From Roseburia sp. CAG:10041_57 (GTDB taxonomy: Bacteria; Bacillota; Clostridia; Lachnospirales; Lachnospiraceae): a stretch of DNA of 64,000 nucleotides. Under the pieces are notes generated by a model. It saw only the letters and a list, made by a program, of their open reading frames with translations, did no database searches and was not told the DNA's origin. Position numbers and translations under genes: made by a program. Positions 26,885 to 34,079 of this stretch are shown piece after piece. Location of the stretch: the NCBI GenBank assembly GCA_001916965.1, contig MNTL01000001.1:307636-371635 (forward strand). Reading direction: 5' to 3'. Position 1 is the stretch's first letter, and each line of letters opens with the position of its first letter.

Positions 26885-27780
26885 CTGGATGCACCTCCCT
26901 TATGTCTGCGACTGCCTAATTTCTTCTGTAATGTTGGTATTGCAAGAGCAATGATAACAATAACTGCCGAGATGAGTTTCAGACTATACGCCGGAAACAG
27001 ATCTACTTTCAAAGCCGCTGCAATAAACATTCTGTATAAACAGGAGCCGACAACTGCTGAAATCAGTCCAACTGTCACTCCATGTCTGCCCATGATAGTC
27101 TCTCCGATAATAACCGAAGCCAGACCTACTACCACCATACCACTACCATAACCTACATCAAAGAAAGACATTGACTGACCTATTACTGCCCCGGAAAGAG
27201 CCACACATGCGTTACCAATCGCAAGTCCGGCACATTTATACACATCCGCATTGATGGAAGAAGAACGAACCATATCTTCATTATCTCCAGTTGCACGAAT
27301 GGCAAGTCCTTTTCTGGTCTTGAAAAAGACAGCAAGAACTGCAACTACAATGACACACAAAATAAAAGGAATGATAATTTTACACAGATCTCTTGAAAGT
27401 CCTGTCGCATCCTGTAACAGATTGAATAAAGACACTGCAACTGCTGAAGACACGTTGGATTTACCACCTGTAATAATCAGATTCACTGTATAAAGACCAT
27501 TCATTGTAAGAATACCCGCTAGAATAGGATGAATCTTGACCTTAGTCTGCAACAATCCTGTAAAATAGCCTGCTGCAGCTCCTGCTAAACAAGCAACCAG
27601 AAGTGCCAAGAATGGATGCCCTGCTACTGTCAGAACGATTGAAACCGCCATACCCAGTCCAAAGCTTCCATCTACCGTCAGATCCGGCATATTCAAAATA
27701 CGAAATGTAATATATACGCCCAGTGCAAGAATAGCATACCCCAATCCTTCCTGCAGAGAATTAAATAATAACAATCCCAT
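26878..27780 (-). CDS. ABC transporter permease (TrpY-like)
   Basis: This ~300-residue permease has 8-9 hydrophobic spans and belongs to the branched-chain/ribose-type permease fold (BPD_transp_2). The beginning is LFNSLQEGLGYAILALGVYITFRI, with NMPDLTVDGSFGLG just after, a segment typical of permeases that go with PF04392 binding proteins. The start at 27780 is preceded by AGGAGGAAAAAGAG; an open-frame ATG 36 bp upstream would overlap the dehydrogenase gene. It forms the membrane channel with the ATPase encoded next to it. Confidence 0.88.
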   Translation of the reverse strand: MGLLLFNSLQEGLGYAILALGVYITFRILNMPDLTVDGSFGLGMAVSIVLTVAGHPFLALLVACLAGAAAGYFTGLLQTKVKIHPILAGILTMNGLYTVNLIITGGKSNVSSAVAVSLFNLLQDATGLSRDLCKIIIPFILCVIVVAVLAVFFKTRKGLAIRATGDNEDMVRSSSINADVYKCAGLAIGNACVALSGAVIGQSMSFFDVGYGSGMVVVGLASVIIGETIMGRHGVTVGLISAVVGSCLYRMFIAAALKVDLFPAYSLKLISAVIVIIALAIPTLQKKLGSRRHKGGASRC

Positions 27781-27793
27781 TCTCTTTTTCCTC

Positions 27794-28741
27794 CTATCGT
27801 GCGTTCGCCTTTGCAATATATGCTCTGATTACATCACAGGATGCAGCAAAAGCCTTTTGCTCCTGTTCATTTAATGACAGCTCTATGATCTCTTCTACGC
27901 CGTCTTTACCAATTATAGCCGGAACACCTGCCATAATACCATTCTGACCATATTCTCCCTCTAACAGAGCCGATACCGGAAGAATTCTCTTTTCATCATG
28001 TAATACAGCCTTGCAGACCATTGCCAGTGCTGCACCAATGCCAAATTCTGTTGAGCCTTTTCCAATTACGATCTCCATCCCCAGCTGATGAGTACGTTCC
28101 AATAATATATCGTAAGTTACTTTTCCAAAAATCTGTGGCTTTTCCTGCTGTAGCTGCGCTAATGGTTTGCCCATAAAGGTAATCTGCGACATGGCTACCA
28201 TGGAGGAATCGCCATGCTCGCCCATTGCAAAACATTCTATGGAATTAACTGACACGCCTGTCAGTTGATGAAGTGTCAAACGTAATCTGGCTGTATCCAG
28301 TAATGTTCCTGTTCCAAATATTCTGTTCTTTGGCAGTTTCATATGTTCTCTTGCATAATTCACAACCACATCACAGGGGTTGGATATGGATATGAAATAC
28401 CCGTCAAAAGCCGTCTGATTCAGTCTGGCAGTAACATCCTTCATGATGTCTATCGTTACATCAAGCATATCCAGTCTGGTCTGTCCGGGTTTTCTGGACA
28501 CTCCCACTGCATTCACAATGATATCAGCATCATCACAATCCTGATAACTGCCTTCACGTACAATGGGCATCCGGTCCATGAACACTGTCGCATCTGCTAC
28601 ATCCTTCGCCTGTGCGTCAGCTTTGCCTTCTACAATATCAATCAATACGATTTCACGGCATATTCCCAGTCTTGCAAGATTGAGTGCACACATACTTCCC
28701 ACATGACCTGCTCCCAGAATTACGACCTTTGCCATATCCAT
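27794..28741 (-). CDS. LDH/MDH-family 2-hydroxyacid dehydrogenase
   Basis: This ~315-residue NAD-dependent enzyme has the Rossmann loop VVILGAGHVGSMCALNLA, an SNPCDVV segment, GTGTLLDTARLR with the Asp/Arg pair and the catalytic His in GEHGD. The substrate-specificity loop reads VSRKPGQTRLDM. An Arg stands where true L-lactate dehydrogenases usually have Gln and where malate dehydrogenases have Arg, so lactate should not be assumed. L-2-hydroxyisocaproate-type enzymes acting on bulky 2-oxo acids are another relative. The start at 28741 best fits GGAAGG upstream (8 nt). The gene lies inside an ABC import operon, between the binding protein and the permease, which suggests a link to the imported compound. 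Confidence 0.82.
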   Translation of the reverse strand: MDMAKVVILGAGHVGSMCALNLARLGICREIVLIDIVEGKADAQAKDVADATVFMDRMPIVREGSYQDCDDADIIVNAVGVSRKPGQTRLDMLDVTIDIMKDVTARLNQTAFDGYFISISNPCDVVVNYAREHMKLPKNRIFGTGTLLDTARLRLTLHQLTGVSVNSIECFAMGEHGDSSMVAMSQITFMGKPLAQLQQEKPQIFGKVTYDILLERTHQLGMEIVIGKGSTEFGIGAALAMVCKAVLHDEKRILPVSALLEGEYGQNGIMAGVPAIIGKDGVEEIIELSLNEQEQKAFAASCDVIRAYIAKANAR

Positions 28742-28765
28742 CACCATATCCTTCCCTGTTATTTT

Positions 28766-29842
28766 TTACTCACCAAGAAGCTGAAACTCTTCCTGTTTAT
28801 CCTGTGGAATCTCGATGCCTAACTGTTTTGCAGTTGCCACATTGATCATCTTGGCATACTGGGCAATCTGCTCTACAGGTGTATCTGCTACTGTTGCTCC
28901 ATTGACGATTCTCTCTATCATCTCACCAGTCTGTACACCAAGGACATCATAATCAATACCAACTGTTGCGAAACCGCCGTCATTTACCATGGAATCCGCG
29001 CCGCAGTAGATAGGCTTACCTGCATCATTGGCTACCTGTAAATATGCTGCCATCGCAGAAGCTACTGTATTATCATTTGGTGTAAAGAAAGCATCTACAT
29101 CATTGACTAAAGATGCTGCTGCCTGCTGTACATCAGCTGTTCCTGTAACAGTAGCCTCCTTATATGCAATACCATGTTCATCACAGTATTTCTTAGCACG
29201 CTCAATACCTGTTACAGAGTTAATCTCACTTGTATTATACACGAATCCAAATGTTTTGGCATCCGGTGTCAATTCTGCTGCCAGTTCAAAGATATCCTCG
29301 ATTGCGATAGAATTGGATACGCCTGTAATATTCTTATCTGTCTTGTCAAAAGATTCTACTAATCCAGCTTCTACAGGATTGCTGACTGCTGAGAAAACTA
29401 TTGTTACATCAGAAGTTGCTGCCGCTGCTGCCTGTGCTGTAGGTGTTGCGATTGGAACCAGAATATCACATCCGTCATCAATCATACCATTGATAATTGT
29501 TGGTAACATTGTCTGATCTCCTGATGCATTCTTATACTCGATTTCTACTTTACCTTCATTTACAAGAGGCTGTAATGTCTCCTGAATTTTGGCATTGATC
29601 TGATTCAGAGACGGATGGTCAATATGCTGAATGATTCCTACTTTATAAACCTTATCATCCTTGTTTACTACTGTTCCATTATCATCGCTCTGTGAACTTG
29701 TAGTTGATTCCTGTACTGTCTGCGTTGTCTCTTCACTTGCTGTTGTGCTGGCGCTGCCGCATCCGGCTAACATAGCAGCTGCCATAATTGTACTCATTGC
29801 TACGCCCATTACCTTGCTCATTACTGTCTTTTTCATAATCAT
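28766..29842 (-). CDS. ABC transporter substrate-binding lipoprotein (TrpX-like, PF04392 type)
   Basis: The ~358-residue precursor has a lipoprotein signal (STIMAAAMLAGCGSAS, lipid-attached Cys near residue 28) and a Ser/Thr/Gln-rich linker. A PF04392-type binding domain follows, starting KVGIIQHIDHPSLNQI and including ILVPIATPTAQAAAAAT, VFSAVSNPVEAGL and YCGADSMVNDGGFATVGIDY. This family includes proposed tryptophan/aromatic amino-acid binding proteins. AGGAGG lies just before the ATG at 29842; an ATG at 29836 is also possible. It is the first gene after the T-box leader. Confidence 0.87.
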   Translation of the reverse strand: MIMKKTVMSKVMGVAMSTIMAAAMLAGCGSASTTASEETTQTVQESTTSSQSDDNGTVVNKDDKVYKVGIIQHIDHPSLNQINAKIQETLQPLVNEGKVEIEYKNASGDQTMLPTIINGMIDDGCDILVPIATPTAQAAAAATSDVTIVFSAVSNPVEAGLVESFDKTDKNITGVSNSIAIEDIFELAAELTPDAKTFGFVYNTSEINSVTGIERAKKYCDEHGIAYKEATVTGTADVQQAAASLVNDVDAFFTPNDNTVASAMAAYLQVANDAGKPIYCGADSMVNDGGFATVGIDYDVLGVQTGEMIERIVNGATVADTPVEQIAQYAKMINVATAKQLGIEIPQDKQEEFQLLGE

Positions 29843-29860
29843 ATTCCCTCCTTGATAATT

Positions 29861-30137
29861 AAAAAAGTCCTCAGTTCGTCTCATCTAACGAACTAAGGAC
29901 AAATCTACAAAAATAAATCTGCGGTACCACCTTATTTGACTCTTATCAAGTCCACTCAACACAATGCCATCACATTGTCAGCCTATAACGCAGGCATTAC
30001 GTCTTGGATACTAGAATCTACCGTTCCCCTCGCCCTCAGCAGCCCATACAACAGCGCATTTCCTGTCAGCTTCCACCACTCTGACTCTCTGTAAGGAATG
30101 TATTCCGTGCCTCTTCTGCATCAAAGGTTTCTCTTTG
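29861..30137 (-). promoter_or_regulatory. T-box riboswitch leader ahead of the TrpXYZ-like operon
   Basis: On the minus strand the leader has the Stem I marks ACAGAGAG and GGTGGAAG in an apical hairpin (TCAG/CTGA), and the T-box bulge sequence AAGGTGGTACCGCA at 29920-29933. It ends in a strong terminator at 29861-29900 (13-bp stem GTCCTTAGTTCGT / ACGAACTGAGGAC plus a T run). Uncharged tRNA should stabilise the antiterminator and permit reading into the transporter genes. The specifier triplet is not certain by eye. TGG (Trp) is present at 30046-30044 on the 3' side of Stem I, but neighbouring registers cannot be excluded. Confidence 0.92.
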
Positions 30138-30143
30138 AAAATC

Positions 30144-30172
30144 ATTATAATGAATGCATACTTTATTGTCAA
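30144..30172 (-). promoter_or_regulatory. Sigma-A promoter of the T-box operon
   Basis: Perfect TTGACA (30172-30167) and TATAAT (30149-30144) are spaced 17 bp on the minus strand, directly before the T-box leader. It is the best consensus promoter in the window. Confidence 0.92.
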
Positions 30173-30240
30173 CTGTTAATTTTTATATTCACTGATATCC
30201 ATAAAAGTAACCAGCATTACATGTGTATCATAGTTTTGAT

Positions 30241-31389
30241 TTATTTCTTTGCTGCATACATTTTATCTCCTAATCTCAAAGCACCTACAATGTTCTTTAT
30301 AATGTACTGATTACGCCCTTTCTTCTTGGCTTCATACAAAGCAGCATCTGCAGTGTCCAGCAATACCTGATAATCCGGTCCTTTCTGTGTACAATAAGCT
30401 GCACCTATACTGGCAGTAACCTCTATACATTTATCTGCGCTGGTATAGATACAATGGAGCTTATCCACTGTCCATTCTAACTTGCTTTTCAATGTATCAT
30501 AAGGAATATCTTTCACAAATACGCAGAACTCATCACCGCCAAATCGTGCCACAAAATCATAATTTGCAAAAATAATCTGCAATTTCTGAGCCATGTCACA
30601 TATTACATGGTCTCCCATGCTGTGTCCCATAGTATCATTAACTTCCTTAAAATGATCCATATCAATAAATATAATAGCTGTATTCATTGCCGTATTCTGT
30701 CTGAGATAGCGGATTGTCTCTGTTGCAAATGCAGATTTATTGACCAGACCAGTCATACGGTCTGTCCTGTTCTCCTGCTCCAGTTGCTTGCGTACCTTAG
30801 TCTCACGATCCACATCTTCTATCTTACCCACAATAGATACCAGCCGCTGTTGTGTATCATACAGCGGAAAACCGGTAACTGCGCACCATAGAAATTCTCC
30901 ATCACTCTTCTGCATTCTCACGACAATTCTGCCAGAACGCCCCTGTTTTGTAATTCTGTCATACAACAGGCGTACCTGCGGTTCATCCTCTGATACCACA
31001 TGCCATATTTTCATTAATATCTGTGCATCCAGATTCTTACTCTGCTTTGGAATTCTCCAGCCAAATTTCTCATATACACGATCTGATATAATATCAGAAG
31101 CTTCACAGATGCCTATTTCATACATCATCTCGTCAGAATTATCCAGCACAAGCTGATATCTCTTCTGCTGTAAAAGAAGTCTCTGTTCCTCTTCCTTCTG
31201 TAATCGGTGTTCCCTTTGTTTAAACAGCATCACTTCGTAATAAACACTGCCTGTTATCACTCCAAATATACATAGCAGCATACATTCCTTCCAATATTGC
31301 TGCCATACATTCGGTGTATACCATATCCACCCTGCAATCCCCAATACAATTATCATTCCAAGCAGGCAACCATGTTTGAACCCTTTCAT
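30241..31389 (-). CDS. Membrane-bound PAS-GGDEF diguanylate cyclase
   Basis: This ~382-residue protein has two N-terminal membrane spans near residues 6-24 and 34-52, a short coiled coil (KEEEQRLLLQQ), a PAS-like domain (~75-205, with GEFLWCAVTGFPLYD) and a C-terminal GGDEF domain. The active motif is intact (ARFGGDEF), with FIDMDHFKEVNDTMGHSMGD and ASIGAAY. It should convert GTP to cyclic di-GMP in response to a signal sensed by PAS. The start at 31389 has AGGGGG upstream. It has its own promoter at 31455-31483 and stands apart from the operons on each side. Confidence 0.88.
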   Translation of the reverse strand: MKGFKHGCLLGMIIVLGIAGWIWYTPNVWQQYWKECMLLCIFGVITGSVYYEVMLFKQREHRLQKEEEQRLLLQQKRYQLVLDNSDEMMYEIGICEASDIISDRVYEKFGWRIPKQSKNLDAQILMKIWHVVSEDEPQVRLLYDRITKQGRSGRIVVRMQKSDGEFLWCAVTGFPLYDTQQRLVSIVGKIEDVDRETKVRKQLEQENRTDRMTGLVNKSAFATETIRYLRQNTAMNTAIIFIDMDHFKEVNDTMGHSMGDHVICDMAQKLQIIFANYDFVARFGGDEFCVFVKDIPYDTLKSKLEWTVDKLHCIYTSADKCIEVTASIGAAYCTQKGPDYQVLLDTADAALYEAKKKGRNQYIIKNIVGALRLGDKMYAAKK

Positions 31390-31454
31390 ATAACCCCCTA
31401 TTACACTTTCCTGATGGCATGACTTTATGTGCATAGTTATTATTCATAGATAAT

Positions 31455-31483
31455 AGTATACATCAAATTGTCAGAATATTCAA
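31455..31483 (-). promoter_or_regulatory. Probable promoter of the PAS-GGDEF gene
   Basis: TTGAAT and TATACT are spaced 17 bp on the minus strand, with TG just before the -10. It lies 66 bp before the ATG at 31389. Confidence 0.6.
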
Positions 31484-31504
31484 ACTTTTTATAATATTTT
31501 TACA

Positions 31505-32455
31505 TCAATAATAGCATTGTAAACTGCATTTTGTTCCGAAGAGTTCTTTCTTCATCTGTTTCTGAAATATCTCCTGCGTCTGAGATACTTCCAATATAGA
31601 GAGAGCTTTTCTGACTGCTTTGATATCGGCTGCCATAGCTTCCGGGCTTTTCCCTCTTCCTACGATCTTCAAATGTGATACTCCTGCTCTTTGCAGCGCC
31701 CACAAAGCACATAGACCGCAGCCGGTATCTCCGATACACTCCTGAATATCACTCTCCTGTTGCTGTTTGACAGGTAAGCTCCCTTCTTTTACAGGTGCAA
31801 TCCGATAGGGAAGCTGACATATATGAACCATTTCATCACAGTGAAGAGAATTGCAGAATCCCCCCGTAAAGTGACACATCTCATTCATCAGAAACGCTTC
31901 ATATTCCATGTCCTTTTCCTCAAAAGCTCCTATCATGGATTCCATATCCTCTATTGAATTCTTCCTGTGGAAAATAATTCTTTTACATTGTGGAGAACCT
32001 GCATTCTGTCCACATATCTCTCTGATCATCCTTATCGCAGGTTCATTCCATTCTCCGATTTCTCCACTCATATGGATATAACAGGGAATTCTGCGTTCCC
32101 TCAGATACAATACCAATCCGATATCTGCAATAATGTAATCCCGAAATCCCAGCTCCATCAGCCTGAGTATGGTATCTCCTATCCATTTCAGTTGTTCTTC
32201 CGTATAATACAGTGCATTTAATGTAATTGCCACTGGAACGTGCATATCTTTCATCATATTTGCCAGCAGCTTCATATCTTCACACACATTGACCTGCACA
32301 TGATAATACATCACTTCTCTACGATTCAGCGGCATCAGATTGCCAAACTTCTGATTCCAGTCAAACGGCACATATCCACAGAAAATTTCATCTGCTCCGG
32401 CTTGTACAAGCATTTCATAATCTTCCACTGAGCCCATGCCTGCCGTAATTTTCAT
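31505..32455 (-). CDS. Peptidase U32-family protein
   Basis: This 316-residue protein starts KITAGMGSVEDYEMLVQAGADEIFCGY, the usual beginning of U32 TIM-barrel proteins. It keeps VNVCEDMKLLANMM, an ITLNALYYTEEQLKWIGDT helix and YIIADIGLVLYLRERR. Cysteines cluster in CHFTGGFCNSLHC (~205-217), in a CQLPYR segment and in CGLCALW, compatible with an iron-sulfur cluster as in the UbiU/UbiV and RlhA relatives, although the spacing is not identical. U32 proteins act in rRNA or tRNA hydroxylation, oxygen-independent ubiquinone synthesis or proteolysis, so the role here is open. It is paired with the gene at 32471-33826, 15 bp apart. Confidence 0.8.
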   Translation of the reverse strand: MKITAGMGSVEDYEMLVQAGADEIFCGYVPFDWNQKFGNLMPLNRREVMYYHVQVNVCEDMKLLANMMKDMHVPVAITLNALYYTEEQLKWIGDTILRLMELGFRDYIIADIGLVLYLRERRIPCYIHMSGEIGEWNEPAIRMIREICGQNAGSPQCKRIIFHRKNSIEDMESMIGAFEEKDMEYEAFLMNEMCHFTGGFCNSLHCDEMVHICQLPYRIAPVKEGSLPVKQQQESDIQECIGDTGCGLCALWALQRAGVSHLKIVGRGKSPEAMAADIKAVRKALSILEVSQTQEIFQKQMKKELFGTKCSLQCYY

Positions 32456-32470
32456 CTTTTCACCATCCCT

Positions 32471-33826
32471 TTACAGATTCCACACAATTCGGTCTACTCC
32501 TTGTCTGATATATTGTGCAAGCAGCTCCTGCGTTATCCCTTCATCCAATGCAAAAAGGGAATTATATCTGCCTACCAGGTTCAAATGCCGGGGATAAAGA
32601 CAGACGTAATCCTTACAATACTGAGGACACTCTATCACAAAATGCTGCCTGGCTCTGTTCCCATTCCTGCACAATGCATAAAGAGGACAATATTGTGATG
32701 TATTGGTCTGATACATTGGCAGATGCAATGTCTTATATGGCAAGCCCCTGGATAATTCCATTGGATAGCCACACGCCTCGTATTCTGCCCTTTGAACACC
32801 TGTCTCCTGAAGGTATCGTACAAACAGAGTCTGATTCAGTTGATTATCTGCCATTTGCGATAGGTTCTGCTGATATCCTGTTTTATAAACGTACCTTGGA
32901 TCTTTTCGCCTCTTATTGAGCAAAAGACCAAGCACCGGTGTCAGGTATTTTTCTTTTCCTTCTAATAAAGAAAACATTCCCCAGTCATTCACAATCACTT
33001 CCATAGGGAAATCATGTGCAATGCACCACTCATATACATCCTGCAGCCAATCTTTGGTCTGCTGTATCATACTCTGCCTCAGATATGTGGTTACAAGCGT
33101 TACTTCTCTATGTTCATTATAAGCTTTATCCAACAATGCCTGTAAAGTACTCCTGTCAGGGAACAGGTTATGGCAATACTGATTACCAATATATAATCTA
33201 TTACCGACACACGTGTGATTTTTCTGTTGATTCAGATATGTCTGATATGCTTCCTGGTTATCCAGAGACTGCACCAGCTCCAGACCACTGGAAAGGACAT
33301 TGCTTCGTATTTCTTTTATCTGACTGTGTTCCAGTCTCTCTCTTCTCCATTCTTCATAAGAATTGGCATAACAATTATCCCTGTCTGCCGGATAGCCAAC
33401 CAGCTCCCGTGAAAATGTATTATCATAGCTTTCGCTTCGTAACAGAATATAGTTATAGTACTGTTTCGTAACAAACTGAAACATGTCCTTGTAAGCTGCA
33501 TTTTCTATATGTAAAATCATACTCCATGCCTTACAACCGTTATCCTCAGTACGCAAACAAGAGAAGGGTAATTCCTTCTCCTGTATCATAGATATGTCCT
33601 GCATATCTGCTATCTCTATTGTCTCATAATAGCCTGTGCTGCCTCTATAGCAGGAAAAGTGCAGACTCCTGCAAGGTGATACAAGTCTGTCTGCACTTCT
33701 AAGCTCTACATATTCGGGAGAACATGCCCACAATCTGACTTCCTGTCCATTATAAAAGCAGGTAAACAGACTGCCTGGAATATCCTCCACTACGTTATCT
33801 GTGATTTTCTTCAATTCGCTTTCCAT
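32471..33826 (-). CDS. Uncharacterised U32-like partner protein
   Basis: This 451-residue soluble protein is not one I can assign to a named family. The first ~200 residues are unusual, containing many Tyr and charged residues. From ~225 onward it has barrel-like features resembling U32 proteins (EVTLVTTYLRQSMIQQTKDWL, MEVIVNDWGMFSLLEG, LGLLLNKRRKDPR), and near the end a cysteine set (QYCPLYALCRNG, then ECPQYCKDYVC) that could hold an iron-sulfur cluster. Its pairing with a second U32 protein recalls UbiU-UbiV, which work as a heterodimer. It starts 43 bp after copA without a visible terminator and may be read from the copper operon as well. Confidence 0.65.
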   Translation of the reverse strand: MESELKKITDNVVEDIPGSLFTCFYNGQEVRLWACSPEYVELRSADRLVSPCRSLHFSCYRGSTGYYETIEIADMQDISMIQEKELPFSCLRTEDNGCKAWSMILHIENAAYKDMFQFVTKQYYNYILLRSESYDNTFSRELVGYPADRDNCYANSYEEWRRERLEHSQIKEIRSNVLSSGLELVQSLDNQEAYQTYLNQQKNHTCVGNRLYIGNQYCHNLFPDRSTLQALLDKAYNEHREVTLVTTYLRQSMIQQTKDWLQDVYEWCIAHDFPMEVIVNDWGMFSLLEGKEKYLTPVLGLLLNKRRKDPRYVYKTGYQQNLSQMADNQLNQTLFVRYLQETGVQRAEYEACGYPMELSRGLPYKTLHLPMYQTNTSQYCPLYALCRNGNRARQHFVIECPQYCKDYVCLYPRHLNLVGRYNSLFALDEGITQELLAQYIRQGVDRIVWNL

Positions 33827-33869
33827 AGGAAAAGCATATCAGAAATCCTGGCTTTTCGCAATAATTTCG

Positions 33870-34079
33870 TTATTCTACAGATGTTACCTTGTAATCCTGT
33901 TCTTCTACTGCCTTGGTCAGTTCTTCATTGGATACTTCTGCATTCAGCTTCACTACTGCTGTACCCTTTTCATGGCTTACCTGTGCTTCTGCTACCTGTG
34001 GAAGTGCTTCTAATGCCTTCTTTACTCTTGCCTCACAGTGTCCACACATCATTCCTTCGATTTTCATTGTCTTTTCCAT
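33870..34079 (-). CDS. Possible internally started CopZ-like chaperone within copA
   Basis: In the same reading frame as copA, the ATG at 34079 is preceded by GGAGG (34092-34088) with an 8-nt spacer. The product would be 69 residues starting MEKTMKIEGMMCGHCEARV, exactly the length and start of a free copper chaperone CopZ with CxxC. This is a proposal of a second product from the copA gene: the DNA shows the signal, but expression is not proven. It could equally be the fossil start of a formerly separate copZ gene. Confidence 0.5.
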   Translation of the reverse strand: MEKTMKIEGMMCGHCEARVKKALEALPQVAEAQVSHEKGTAVVKLNAEVSNEELTKAVEEQDYKVTSVE

